A stretch of 64,000 nucleotides of DNA from Acanthosepion esculentum (lineage: Eukaryota > Mollusca > Cephalopoda > Sepiida > Sepiidae): the NCBI GenBank assembly GCA_964036315.1, contig OZ038507.1:62141888-62205887 (forward strand). Reading direction: 5' to 3'. Position 1 is the stretch's first letter. Every line of letters begins with the position of its first letter. Below are positions 1 to 10,582 of the stretch, piece after piece. A model generated the notes under the pieces. It saw only the letters and a program-made list of their open reading frames with translations. It was not told the DNA's origin and ran no database searches. The position numbers were made by a program, and so were the translations under genes.

Positions 1-117
1 TTCTTGGAAAGATCTCAGAGTAATCTTGTTCTTTAATTTCTCTGTATTGCACAAAACTTCAGGATCAGCAGCCAATTTAGTCTTCAAAGAACTGAAAGCC
101 TCTTCTACTAGGGTTTA
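1..117 (-). pseudogene. Ty3/Gypsy pol fragment (RT/RNase H linker)
   Basis: The reverse strand has an open stretch reading AFSSLKTKLAADPEVL, the pattern seen between reverse transcriptase and RNase H in Ty3/Gypsy polyproteins. It runs off the window edge, so only the end of a larger element is visible. The next 600 bases hold no recognisable gene and may be its flank or LTR. The assignment rests on a short motif. Confidence 0.35.
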
Positions 118-749
118 GCATTGCACTGTAAGATGGCAAAAAAATCTAACAGAGAAACCAGTGGAAGCGTGCTGGGCTCATGATGACGGTAGTCTTTGAG
201 TATAGAATCTAGAGGTTGACAGTGAATATTCGAAGACAGTAGGGAAGCGAAGTTCTGGTTAGCAGTGGATAAAGTAGCAGAGCGTAATTCAGTAGTTCTT
301 CCTCCTGTTCTTTCGCACTGGATATTTGGAGAGAGTAAACAAAATGGCCGCCTTTATACACGACGGATAGAATATTTCACGTCTCCTGATTGGTTAACTT
401 TCTAGTGGGGAACTATAAAGTGAGTCAAGTCATTTGGGTTGGCTCACTACTTACACAACGATACACAAAAATTGTAACAGAAACCATTACTTTTAATTGC
501 AATCAGCACGATTCTTGATTGGTGGCATCAGGGTATTTGTAGTATAATATCGCGCATGGGTAGGTGTCCCTGCATGTATTTCCTGTGAGCAACCCTGTGG
601 CCATATTATGCCACCTTCTGGCCAGTTTGTATTGCCTATTGACTACAGACAATGATAATTATTTTCGCCTTTTTCTTTTTTCTCTTCAATACAAAATCTT
701 ATGAAAAGAAATACGAGAAAAAGAAAAAAAACAATAAACAAAAGACTAC

Positions 750-960
750 TGTTATGGATTCCGAGAATGGAATCCTGCACAAATAAAAAAACAACGCCAG
801 TAATTGAGATAGAAAGATAAGTGAGTTAAACGTAAGAATACACACTTGAAGTGAAGATTAGTAGTCCAGGAATGCGGGTTAGTAGAAAGTATATGTACAA
901 GTCTCTGTAAGTGAATCCGTAATTATCTCTCTCGCTGGACTCTCGTATATCTCCCTGTGA
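750..960 (+). repeat. LTR-like fragment
   Basis: It starts TGTTATGGATTCC and shares a stretch around AGGAATGCGGGTTAGTAG with the reverse complement of the solo-LTR-like piece at 6000-6338. Both look like diverged LTRs of one family. The right boundary is uncertain. Confidence 0.4.
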
Positions 961-1119
961 ACACCCTGTATACTATCTCCGTATCTCTCACCCTGACTCA
1001 ACGTATCTCAACCTGCAGGTATTCTGTCTGTCAGTATAAGTATACTTTGGACGAGTCCATCTTGTGTAAAAGGGGTCTGCCGCACAACAACTACCTATCA
1101 CACTCAACTTTTCTTTCTC

Positions 1120-1330
1120 CAATATTCGTGGTATTTTTTACTTCCGAGTCAAGTTTGATCCTTAAAAAAATTAAGTGCAATGTCAATTGTTATGTTCTGT
1201 CTTCTTAATTTCCGTTCTTTTATTGATCTTTCTCCTTAATAGTATTTTCTTATATTCTCCAAGACTCAGCCGCTTAGTGGCGTTATTTCTCTGCTTAGGT
1301 TGAAATGATAAAAAAAACTCCCTATTAACA
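1120..1330 (+). pseudogene. non-LTR retrotransposon 3' end (RT C-terminus and 3' UTR)
   Basis: The reading frame ends KKIKCNVNCYVLSS, matching the terminal KFKCNVNRYLLSS of the abundant LINE family in this window. It is followed by the same short 3' UTR (a line about the 'CCGCTTAGTGGCGTTATT' stretch, then a purine-rich end near GTTGAAATGATAAAAA). It is a 5'-truncated copy with no upstream RT domain. Confidence 0.6.
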
Positions 1331-1360
1331 TTGATTCGAATAAAGGCATTTTTATATTGA

Positions 1361-2233
1361 ACTAGCAGCCATACCCATCTGGTCGATCAGAAAAAGCGTT
1401 CAATTAAAATGGAGCAAAAACAGCATCATGTTTAGATGTAACAGAGTCTATCTTCTTCAATTACTTTGAAGTACTTTCATTAAAAAAACATTTTCAATTA
1501 ATTCAGTTACTGATATAACAGAAGTAGTCTGTATTTATTCAATCAAAGTTAGCCGAGGACATGAAGGGATAAAACAGGCAACATGAAGACCCACTTCAGA
1601 CCACAGTTATTTTGGAGTTTTTGAAATTCCTTTTGTCAGTGTGATACCAGGGATGTAAAAGAGGATACATTTATGAAGCAATTGTTAAGTTTGATGAAAA
1701 TTTGTTGAAAGATCAACGAAAAATAAGAAAGAAACCATTTTTCGCTATTTACGTGGGTTTTCACTATATGACTGGACTCACTTATCAAGTTAAATGACTG
1801 TTAAACAATCAACTTATTGCTTGCTACAATTGAGTGAAGTTTATATTAGATTATTTGAAAATTGAGGGTTTTTTTAGTTTAAAATTTGTTAAAATCGATT
1901 TGTGTTGAAATCGATTTTTCATTTTTCGCGTTTTTTCGCTAAACATAGTGGCGTCGAAATAAAAATGAGGCACCGTTGAGCTCGTCATGATATAAGTAAC
2001 CTACATACCGAGTTTGAACGAAATCGGAGGAAAAAATTCCATTTTTGATCGGCTTTATCGATTATTGATTTTTTTGAAAAAAATATCAATTTACGTTAAG
2101 AACCTATCTCTTACAATGTATGTACCAAGTTTGGTCAAAATCGGTAGGATGGATCTCAAGTTAAAAGGTATTCCACAGACAGACAGACAGACACATAGAC
2201 TGTCACACAGACATCCTCTGTTTTATATATAGA
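1361..2233 (-). mobile_element. Non-autonomous Helitron-like element
   Basis: Read on the minus strand it begins TCTATATATAAAACAGAGG and ends GGCTGCTAGT, a TC start and CTAGT end typical of Helitrons. The same termini occur at 46079-46844 on the plus strand. Internally it carries a 'GATTTTGACCAAACTTGGT' motif also present in related form in that copy. No Rep/helicase coding sequence is visible, so it is non-autonomous. The plus-strand sequence near 2170-2200 is a short GACA repeat inside the 5' end. Confidence 0.6.
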
Positions 2234-2360
2234 TAAAAGCATATTCCCAATAAATAATGGCCTTTTTTATTCTGAATACCGGCCACTCGTATATTTATTT
2301 GAATAAATGGATCTTTACTTTTCCTTGTCTGTCACAATCGATGAAACATATAAAACCCAT

Positions 2361-2570
2361 TACGTGGCCGAGCGGTTAGGCACGTCAGATCTAATGACAA
2401 TTCTCAATAGGGGATGCAGGTTGGAATCCTGCCGGAGAACGCATACTTTTTTGACACGATTTCTCGAATATTCAGATATAGTTGGATAAAAAATACTGTT
2501 TAATTAAAAAAAACAAAGCATCTACTCGAATATGAGTATCTCTAAAAAAAATAATGTTTAACCAAAATCA
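2361..2570 (+). repeat. tRNA(Leu/Ser)-like SINE copy 1
   Basis: The head at 2364-2440 has an A-box-like TGGCCGAGCGGTTAGG and a B-box-like GGTTGGAATCC (G replaces the usual C). The gap between them suits a long-variable-arm tRNA. Downstream are TCTCGAATATTCAG and ATCTACTCGAATATGA, which recur after the second head at 2722. That makes this a SINE copy rather than a working tRNA gene. Confidence 0.55.
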
Positions 2571-2721
2571 ATAAAAAAAAAATTTGGATTTAATCCATTT
2601 CCTGAAAATTAAACCGTCTTTGTTTAGGTTATGACACGAAACAACAGATATGGATGTTTCGATAATCGGCAGAGAGTGTGCTTTCAAAAGGCAATATTCG
2701 GGTTTTGTTTGACCGTAAATC

Positions 2722-2873
2722 CTACGTGGCCGAACGGTTAGGCACGTCAGATTCAATGACGGTTCCCCGTGGTTCCTGACAAGAATTCTCGAATATTCAG
2801 GCTGGTAGATGTAGTAAACAGAGCATCTACTCGAATATGATTATTCATCAAAAGTAACGTTTAAACAAAATAA

Positions 2874-2876
<3 letters not shown>
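2722..2876 (+). repeat. tRNA(Leu/Ser)-like SINE copy 2
   Basis: A second copy of the 2361 repeat: the same A-box region, a degraded B-box half, and the same TCTCGAATATTCAG and ATCTACTCGAATATGA body blocks. Its 3' end runs straight into the (TA)n array at 2877. Confidence 0.5.
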
Positions 2877-2960
<84 letters not shown>

Positions 2961-2976
2961 AGTGTGTGTGTGTGTA
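2877..2976. repeat. (TA)n microsatellite with (TG)n end
   Basis: About 35 TA units followed by TG units. It directly follows a SINE 3' end, a pattern repeated through the window. Confidence 0.95.
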
Positions 2977-4335
2977 TTTCTAAAGAATTTTATAATTTCA
3001 TCTGACATTTTTATTACTTCAAACGTTATATTTAGTGGATACCCGTGTTTGAGTAGACGCCCCGTTTTATTTTAAACGCTACAATACGTTTCGAGAAAAT
3101 CTGAACCAGTGAATGTGCTTTAAAAGCAAACTGAACCTTGCTTGATTGCGAAGCTCTTCGTAGCCGTACGGCCAAAGCACGTAGGATCAGACGGTCGTTC
3201 CACTATGGAGTGGACAGGGCCGGTGCGTACAACCGGGGAGTTGAAAGTCTGATTGGGGTGCCACCCGGGCAGTGCTTTGTGGCCCTCGCTATCTTATTTG
3301 CTTTTTTCTATCTACATTTATTTACGCTACAAACTAAACTATGCTCAGTTGACTATTAAAGGATTTTGACGTCATTCTGGGGTTCTTTTTTTTTCCATCC
3401 AAATCCGTCAATTTCTTTTGCTCATGTTAAGTCTTGGGAAAAACACGGAATATAAAATTCACGAATTCTTTATCCATAATGTTGGATGTGTTAAAAATCA
3501 TCAATTTTTTAGCAAGAAAAATCTCAAGTTGATGTAAAAAATTCCCTCAAGACATTGTTGATTTATTTAAGATGGAATAATCTATTATGACATGTCTCTA
3601 ATCTGTAATTAGATACATTGTATTTATTTTCAATTTTTCTACTTGAATTTTTCACCGATATTTCATATGATCCATTATTGTACGTACAGTCAAAAATGAA
3701 ATTATTCATACACCCATCATTTTTGAATATTTTTATCCATTTCTTAGAATCTAATTATATTTATAAGAAAAATCTTGAATTGATGTTAAAAATTGTCGTC
3801 AAAAATTGTCGATTTATTTAAGATTGAATAATCTAATATGACATGTCTCTAATTTGTATTTAGATACATTGTATTTATTCTCAATTTCTCTAGTTGAATT
3901 CTTAAAAGATATTACATATGATCCATTTTTGTATATGATTAGGTTACAATAAAATTTGTATTTTATATGAATACTACCTTATGAAAAATGAGATGTAGTA
4001 GAGTGGGGACGACCGTATCATTGACTGGGTCCGGCAGAGACACTTGCCCTGGGCCAATTCTCAAATAACTGGCATTAAAAACTTTTATCGAATGTGTTAA
4101 AATTCTTCAACTTATTAACAAGAAAAATGTCAAGTTGATGTTAAAAACTGCCGCGAGACAGTGTTGATTTGCTTAGGAAGGAATGATCTATTATGACAGG
4201 TCTCTAATTTGTATTATTACATGTCTCTACTTTGTGTTTAGATAGATTGTATTTATTTTCAAATTTTTATAGTTGAATTGTTCACCTATATTGCAAATGA
4301 TCCATTATTGTACATAATTAGGTTACAATAAACAA

Positions 4336-5025
4336 GAAACAATACAGTTATTAATAAGAAGAATTGAAATGAATGTAAACTTTCACAGCTCTAGCCACAC
4401 TCCTTCATAGTCAGCCTATGAACTTTTCAGCCCTCCCTCGTACCTGGAAAGAAACAATACAGTTATTAATAAGAAGAGTTGAAATTAATACAAAATTTCA
4501 CAGCTCTAGCCACACTCCTCCATAGTCAGCCTACGAACTTTTCAGCCCTCCCTCGTACCTGGAAAGAAACAATACATTTATTTATAAGAAGAATTGAAAT
4601 GAATGTAAAATTTCACAGCTCTAGCCACACTCCTTCATAGTCAGCTTATGAACTTTTCATCCCACCCTCGTACCTGGAAAGAAACAATACATTTATTTAT
4701 AAGAAGAATTGAAATGAATGTAAAATTTCACAGCTCTAGCCACACTCCTTCATAGTCAGCCTATGAACTTTTCAGCCCTCCCTCGTACCTGGAAAGAAAC
4801 AATACAGTTATTAATAAGAAGAGTTGAAATTAATACAAAGTTTCACAGCTCTAGCCACACTCCTTCATAGTCAGCCTATGAACTTTTCAGCCCACCCTCG
4901 TACATGGAAAGAAACAATACAGTTATTAATAAGAAGAGTTGAAATTAATGTATGCAAGATTCCACAGTTCTAGCATCACTCCTCCATAGTCAGCCTATGA
5001 ACTTTTCAGCCCACCCTCGTATATA
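4336..5025. repeat. 115-bp tandem repeat, six copies
   Basis: The phrase GAAACAATAC recurs at 4336, 4451, 4566, 4681, 4796 and 4911, an exact 115-bp spacing with little divergence between units. A seventh isolated, more diverged unit lies at about 5783-5905. Each unit contains CACAGCTCTAGCCACACTCC. Confidence 0.9.
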
Positions 5026-5999
5026 TGTTTAGATATATTTTCAATTCTTTTAGTTGAATTGTTCCCCTGTATTGCATATGATACATTATTGTACATAATT
5101 CAGATGTAGCAGAATGGTGAGGCCGCATATGATAAGATTTGGGGCGAGGGGTCACTAGATCCTTGCACCGGCCCTTTTTTGCTGTGAAAACGAGAGAAGA
5201 GTGAGGGGAGGTGGAGGATTAATCATTTATTTCTTGCAACTAGCCCAAAGTTCACATTGATCACAGTCTTTTCCTGGGGTGAGTTTTACTAAGACTCATT
5301 CTGTCCTCATTTAACAGGTGCCATTTTGCGTCCTTTGTCTCATTCAAAGTTATCACCCCACCAAATCCTTACTAACCAATTAATGCCAACTTTTTTTTCA
5401 TCTCGTTTAATGTGTTTATAAATTGTTCAACTTATTAATAAGAAAAATCTCAAGTAGAATTTAAAAATTGCGGCAAAACTTTGTTGATTTATTTAAAATG
5501 GAATGATTTTTTATATGGCTCTAATTTGCATTTAGATACATTGTATTTATTTTCAATTTTTCTAGTTGAATTGTTCACCTATATTGCATATGATCCATTA
5601 TTGTACATAATTAGCTTACAATAAAATGTGTATTATATATGAATACCACCTTATGAAAATTGAAATGTAGTAGAGGGGGGAGTCATATCATGACACCACG
5701 ATGCCAAATGTTTTCAATTTTCTAGAGAAGTCACTACTTGTTACATTTGAAAGTTTTCTTTGAATAGTCAGATCTCAGTTTACCTGGAAAGGAACAATAC
5801 AGTTATTAATAATAAGAGTTGAAATTAATGTATGCAAGATTTCACGGCTCTAGTATCACTCCTTTTTAGTTAGCATTTGAACGTTTCAACCCAGCCTCGT
5901 ATATATATTTAGATACATTGTACATATTTTCAGTTTTTCTAGTTGGATTTTTCGCCTATATTGCATATGATCCATTATTGTACATAATTTTTACACAAA

Positions 6000-6338
6000 T
6001 GGACTCACCCAGTGTATACATATACTACTGCCAGTGAATACCCGAAGAGTCGAGACGGAACGACAGAAGAGTAGTAGAGTTCAGTAGTAGTAGAGTAAGT
6101 CACACACAGAGACGGCGGCAAGCGTCACAGTTAGCGAGCACATAAACTCAGTAAGGAGTCATACCGCGATACTTCAATACCAAGACTGTATATATATATT
6201 CGTGCTACTAACCCGCATTCCTGGATCTACTAACCCGTATTACCTATTTGTATTATTACGTTAATACATTTATTTTCCTTATCCATTCCTGGAGTTTGTT
6301 ATTCATTGATATCGGATTTCATCCCGGAATCCACAACA
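6000..6338 (-). repeat. solo-LTR-like insertion
   Basis: On the minus strand it begins TGTTGTGGATTCC and it sits inside the AT-rich dispersed repeat: the host phrase 'TACATAATT ... TTACAATAAAA' is split around it. It shares a core with the fragment at 750. No internal coding region or second LTR is nearby. The boundary near 6000 is approximate. Confidence 0.45.
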
Positions 6339-6903
6339 ATTACAATAAAAGTTCTGTTTCATATGAATACTACCACATGAAAATTGAGATGTAGTAGAGT
6401 TCACAGTATGAAATCGTTGCACCGTTCCTGATAATGTACCACGGTGTCATTGCTTTGAATAAAAGCAGCTTTTATTTTGAATAAATTTATATCTATATTG
6501 AATAAAGTAATTTGTTCAGTGAATATTTACTTTTTTTATTTTGAATAACTTTATCTTCTTTCTGAATAAAAGTAACTTTACTTTGAACAGATGTATCGTG
6601 CTTAGTCAATGAATTCTCTAATAGTTGAATAATCATTAATATTATTTTTATGCTCATCTGACTGGACTGTTTTCTGGAAGCCATATGAAGATGTGGCCGA
6701 CAAATACCAAAGCGTAGGTTAACTCAGTACGTTCTTGAAGAATGCGCTTTCAGTTGACTCGGAAGAAGACGTTTAAATAAAATAAAAATATGGCGAATGG
6801 AACTTCAACGAGGCGTTTACAGTAATAACAATTCATATCAATGCTTAGAACCTGCAAATAGATTTTCATCCAAATGGTTTGATAACGATAGACAAACAAT
6901 TCA

Positions 6904-6908
<5 letters not shown>

Positions 6909-6985
<77 letters not shown>
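6909..6985. repeat. (TA)n microsatellite
   Basis: Uninterrupted TA/AT dinucleotide run of about 76 bases. Confidence 0.97.
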
Positions 6986-6986
<1 letters not shown>

Positions 6987-7083
6987 AACGATAAAAATTA
7001 TTAAAAAAATTAATTAAAATCTTCAGACATACTGGGTTGTAGATTAATATTCTTATGTTTTTATTATTATTATTTAATTTAGA

Positions 7084-7126
7084 TTCCTCAACTAGTTTCG
7101 GCCAACATGGCCATCATCGGGAGAAA
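7084..7126 (-). ncRNA. Hammerhead-ribozyme-like motif, class E
   Basis: On the minus strand the order is CUC-type stem I, CCGAUGA core (one base off CUGAUGA), stem II GGCC-AUGUU-GGCC, GAAA, palindromic stem III ACUAGU, a cleavage-position U, then GAGGAA. GAGGAA pairs with the upstream UUUCUC to close stem I. A second copy is at 10431. Palindromic short stem III fits dimeric type I hammerheads described in Penelope-like elements. Activity is unproven and the core has one substitution. Confidence 0.55.
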
Positions 7127-7160
7127 AAATGTTTCTGCTTGCTGGTAGCCAGTAAACTAC

Positions 7161-7162
<2 letters not shown>

Positions 7163-7235
<73 letters not shown>
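7163..7235. repeat. (TA)n microsatellite
   Basis: TA run about 38 bases downstream of the class E hammerhead-like motif. Confidence 0.97.
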
Positions 7236-7239
<4 letters not shown>

Positions 7240-7824
7240 TGTATTTGTGGCTGGCCGGTTGTACGCGTTATGAGATGAACCCGTGTGATCTCCTGAAATA
7301 CCCTACAACAAATATGGCGGACTCTCGAAGTATAAACCCGCCAAAAGAAATGTAAGGAAATGTGAAGAAAACAACAAAGAAACTGGTATATGTGTATTGA
7401 CATACAATAAGGGTTACAATTGACAGACACCATAATGAGTGTGTATTGCATAATGTAGAAAGTTTGTGGTCAAAGTATGTGTAGTGAATGTTCGTACGTA
7501 CGTGTGTAATGTTCATGCATAGCGCCTCCTACAAAGGCAATCTTCACGAGGCATTTACATCTTGTCGTATCAGCTGAAAAGTGAGAAGAAAGAGAGAGAG
7601 AGAACAGGATGAGATCCCGCCAAGTATATATATAGTCATTCAATAACTCCCCCAAGTGGTGGTTTAAAAATTTAGGAGGAGATAACTTGACAATGAAAAA
7701 CGTCCCTAGTAACAATTTCAGAGATTAAGGAATTAGGAGGAGGTAACATGACATATTTAAATACAGCCATACGTCACTTAAAGACTAGGTTCCATTCCAA
7801 CGCCCTGGAATATTCCTTTTTTTT

Positions 7825-7965
7825 TAAATCGAGTTTACTTCAAGCCAGTCAATAAAGCCAGTAAGACACAAGCGGTTACTGGGTGCAGAAGAATTAGAGA
7901 AAAAATGAAACATTACTGAAGAGCAAGAAAAAAGTAATCAGGAAAACAGTAGATTTATTTTGATT
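7825..7965 (-). pseudogene. LINE 3' fragment
   Basis: Carries the plus-strand signature 'AGCCAGTAAGACACAAGCGG', a diverged form of the 'AAAGCCACTAAGACACAAGG' that marks the 3' UTR of the abundant LINE family, on the reverse strand. Only the 3' end is left. Confidence 0.5.
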
Positions 7966-8175
7966 AATTGTAAAGAAAAAATCCTCCATAATTTACCTTG
8001 ACTTTAATCTAACCTGAAGTCTATTCAAGAGCGTTCTTAAAATTAAAAATTCTAAAGAACTAACAACATTTTCACTTCTGTTTATAAATACTTGCTGCAA
8101 AATAAAATACATTATTAGCCTTGATAATGTCTGTCAGAGGAAGGAACGTGTCTGCTAAGTTTTCCTTTGTCTTTA

Positions 8176-8178
<3 letters not shown>

Positions 8179-8226
<48 letters not shown>
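8179..8226. repeat. (TA)n microsatellite
   Basis: TA run of about 48 bases. Confidence 0.95.
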
Positions 8227-8230
<4 letters not shown>

Positions 8231-8310
8231 AAATATAGTTTTAAGGTGTGCTATATGTATGGGATAAAGTGCTCAATATCAGAGATAGAGCGTATGTAAA
8301 TATAAATATA

Positions 8311-8424
8311 AAAGTGAACATTGAAGTCAACACTCAGAGGCGAAAGGCTGTTTCATGCTAGACGAAATCGTCAGGCGTCTAGCATGAAACAGCCTGTCGC
8401 CTCTGTGTGTTGACTTCAATGTTC

Positions 8425-8429
<5 letters not shown>
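8311..8429. repeat. Long palindrome with hammerhead-like 'CTGACGA' core
   Basis: Arms 8311-8363 and 8377-8429 are near-perfect reverse complements (53 bp) around a 13-base loop. The arm holds TAGCATGAAACAGCC, and the minus strand crosses CCTGACGATTTCGTC before GAAAC. This is a degenerate relative of the hammerhead core order CUGANGA ... GAAA. It lies between two (TA)n arrays, the right arm directly abutting one. It may be two copies of a small element inserted head to head. Confidence 0.6.

Positions 8430-8496
<67 letters not shown>
8427..8496. repeat. (TA)n microsatellite
   Basis: TA run of about 68 bases adjoining the palindrome. Confidence 0.95.
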
Positions 8497-8500
<4 letters not shown>

Positions 8501-8845
8501 AGGTGTCCATAAAACCTCATTACAATTTCAAATTACAAAAGCAAATGAACAGACAATTATGTGAAAATGGCCTCATCAATGATGGCAATGGCATCAGTGA
8601 ACTTTTTCTTTAAATCAGTGATGTCCCGTATATTTGTTCGATACACGATACCCCACAGAAAGAAGTCCAGATGATGGATATCTGGTGAACTAGGTGGTCA
8701 TCCCTTCCAACCCACTGGTCTGTAAATGTTTGATTTAGGAACCCACGAACATGCGGTCCCCCAGTGCCGTGGTTCACCATCTTGCTGGGAAATGAGGGCT
8801 GGTTTTAGGTCATCTAGCCGGGGTGCCACATCAATTACCTTTATA
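8501..8845 (-). pseudogene. Tc1/mariner-superfamily transposase fragment
   Basis: The minus strand reads LISQQDGEPRHWG (second catalytic Asp region) and, after a break, SPDIHHLDFFLWG (third catalytic Asp region), then VYRTNIRDITDLK. This is the C-terminal half of a DDE transposase of the IS630-Tc1-mariner superfamily. The left edge AGGTGTCCATAAAACCT matches the terminus of the related copy at 9985. The N-terminal DNA-binding part is missing and the frame is broken. Confidence 0.6.
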
Positions 8846-8917
8846 TATATAAAAATAATATATATAATAAATACCATCAATCTCATTGGCAATATTCTTA
8901 TCATTTCATTAACCACC

Positions 8918-8921
<4 letters not shown>

Positions 8922-8973
<52 letters not shown>
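8922..8973. repeat. (TA)n microsatellite
   Basis: TA run of about 52 bases. Confidence 0.95.
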
Positions 8974-8978
<5 letters not shown>

Positions 8979-9125
8979 ACTAAAATGTTCCAAATTAAAA
9001 AAAATATGATGAATGTTTTTTTTTGGTGAAATTATTTATTTATATTTTTTTATATATATATATATTTGATATTTCAGATCGACACCGATGTTTCATTAAG
9101 AAAGTGTACGTGGCTTCTCCTTATG

Positions 9126-9126
<1 letters not shown>

Positions 9127-9172
<46 letters not shown>
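9127..9172. repeat. (TA)n microsatellite
   Basis: TA run of about 44 bases. Confidence 0.95.
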
Positions 9173-9178
<6 letters not shown>

Positions 9179-9299
9179 TTTCATTGAATACGAGAGACAA
9201 GGTGCTTTTATTTAGGTTTTTATACAATTTCTCATGCGATGTAATAAATTTTGTTTATTTTCAGATGATAAATTATATAAAAACTGTCCGAATGTTTTT

Positions 9300-9342
9300 T
9301 TCCGAGCGGTTTCGGCTATACATTTAGGCATTTTCAAGGATT
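9300..9342 (-). ncRNA. Degenerate hammerhead-like motif
   Basis: The minus strand reads CCTTGAAAATGCC, then TATAGCCGAAACC, then CGGA. The order 'CTTGAAAA ... CGAAAC ... CGG' resembles the class F motif at 33857, but stem II pairs weakly. Treated as a decayed relative. Confidence 0.25.
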
Positions 9343-9542
9343 AAATATTTTAACTATTAAATAAGAAATAGTTTGTTGCATGTTTTCCGTGTTTTGAAAC
9401 ATGAAAACATTTTATAAAACATACATTGCTACATACATTTTACATATATATATATATATATATATACAAATACAGGGTTGGTATAAAATTCCAATAACCA
9501 AAACCTCTATTTTTTTTAAAAGTGCTGAATACAAAGTAGAGC

Positions 9543-9545
<3 letters not shown>

Positions 9546-9604
<59 letters not shown>
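9546..9604. repeat. (TA)n microsatellite at SINE 3' end
   Basis: TA run joined directly to the SINE at 9605; the same junction is seen at 16242 and 44272. Confidence 0.95.
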
Positions 9605-9609
<5 letters not shown>

Positions 9610-9914
9610 ACTCTCCCGTCGAATTCGACGTATGAGGGCCAGACTGATCAGTTCCCAGAAACTGAAAGCCCGCCGCCGACACATGATATTTGATTATAGT
9701 GGTGAAGGCCTTGTGCAGGACCATCCACACTTTTTGGAGGGACGAATACAGGGACCTGGTGCAGCGAATGCCACAAGGTCCCCAAACGACCCTCCGCAGG
9801 TTTTGAATTCAGAGTTGTCCTTCTCCTAGACCAGTTGCCACCCAAGGCTATAGAACCCAGTCTGTCCTGCTATTTACCCATAGTTGGTGGGAGAAGAAGA
9901 GGATTCACACCTTT

Positions 9915-9918
<4 letters not shown>
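9605..9918 (-). repeat. tRNA-derived SINE, 5'-truncated copy
   Basis: The plus strand begins GATGGACTCTCCCGTCGAA and contains CAAGGCTATAGAACCC and TGTCCTGCTATTTACCCATA, diagnostic blocks of the commonest SINE in the window. The element lies on the minus strand, so its 3' end is at 9605 beside (TA)n. The tRNA-like head is missing because the copy stops at a second (TA)n array at 9918. Confidence 0.75.

Positions 9919-9983
<65 letters not shown>
9918..9983. repeat. (TA)n microsatellite
   Basis: TA run of about 65 bases between a SINE and a mariner-like terminus. Confidence 0.95.
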
Positions 9984-9984
<1 letters not shown>

Positions 9985-9987
<3 letters not shown>

Positions 9988-10420
9988 GTCCATAAAACCT
10001 CTTTACATTTACAAAAGCAAATGAACAGACAAATATGTGGAAATTGTTACAAAATGAGGAGTAGATCTTGAAGGTTTTTTTTTTACCTAATTTAATCCGC
10101 ATCTCTATGGGTGCCATTAGTTGCGTGAAGCACATCAAGACGGTACTCGATTTCTTGCCATGTAGCATAGCCTCATCAGTGATGGCAATGGCACCAGTGA
10201 TCTTTTGTTTTAGTTCAGTGATGTCCCGTATCTTTGTTCGATACACGATATCCTTAACACAACCCCATAGAAAGAAATACAGGTGAGTAATTTCTGGTGA
10301 GCGAGGTGGCCGGGGAATTGGGCTATCCCTTACAATCCACTGGCTGGGCAATTTAGGAACCCACGAACATGCAATCCCCAATGTGGTGGAGCACTGTAGT
10401 TCACTGCTACTAACGAGCAT
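9985..10420 (-). pseudogene. Tc1/mariner-superfamily transposase fragment
   Basis: The left edge GGGTGTCCATAAAACCTC is a terminal-repeat-like end shared with 8501. The minus-strand frame reads PRSPEITHLYFFLWGCVKDIVYRTK, the C-terminal DDE region. The third catalytic Asp (LDFFLWG in the sister copy at 8501) is Tyr here and the Asp of SPD is Glu, so the copy is dead. It continues ITELKQKITGAIA, usual for the family tail. The upstream half is absent. Confidence 0.6.
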
Positions 10421-10430
10421 GAATTTTTTT

Positions 10431-10473
10431 TCTCCTGATGATGGCCATGCTAGTCGAAACTAGTCACGGAACC
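10431..10473 (+). ncRNA. Hammerhead-ribozyme-like motif, class E
   Basis: CUGAUGA at 10435-10441 is a perfect core. It is followed by a weak stem II (GGC ... GUC), GAAA, palindromic ACUAGU and C at the cleavage position. Stem I pairs poorly at its base compared with the 7084 copy, so it may be slow or inactive. Confidence 0.5.
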
Positions 10474-10582
10474 TAATTTAAATAATAAGACAAAATTATT
10501 AATATGCAATCCAGTGTATCTGAAATTTTTTAACATTTTTATTGTTTAACACACACACACACACACATATATACATATATAT

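Larger units (their letters stand above)
3484..6420. repeat. AT-rich dispersed repeat cluster
   Basis: Blocks carrying 'TTTAGATACATTGTATTTAT', 'GATCCATTATTGTACATAA' and 'GGTTACAATAAAATTTGTAT' recur at about 3600-3990, 4100-4330, 5030-5110, 5410-5670, 5905-5990 and 6340-6400. They behave as one repeated unit, interrupted by the 115-bp tandem array and by the LTR-like piece at 6000-6338. No coding potential was recognised. Confidence 0.6.

Noticed and set aside
2361..2440. A functional tRNA gene
   Set aside because: The B-box has a changed base, the anticodon arm is poor, and the same head with the same downstream body recurs at 2722, so it is a SINE.
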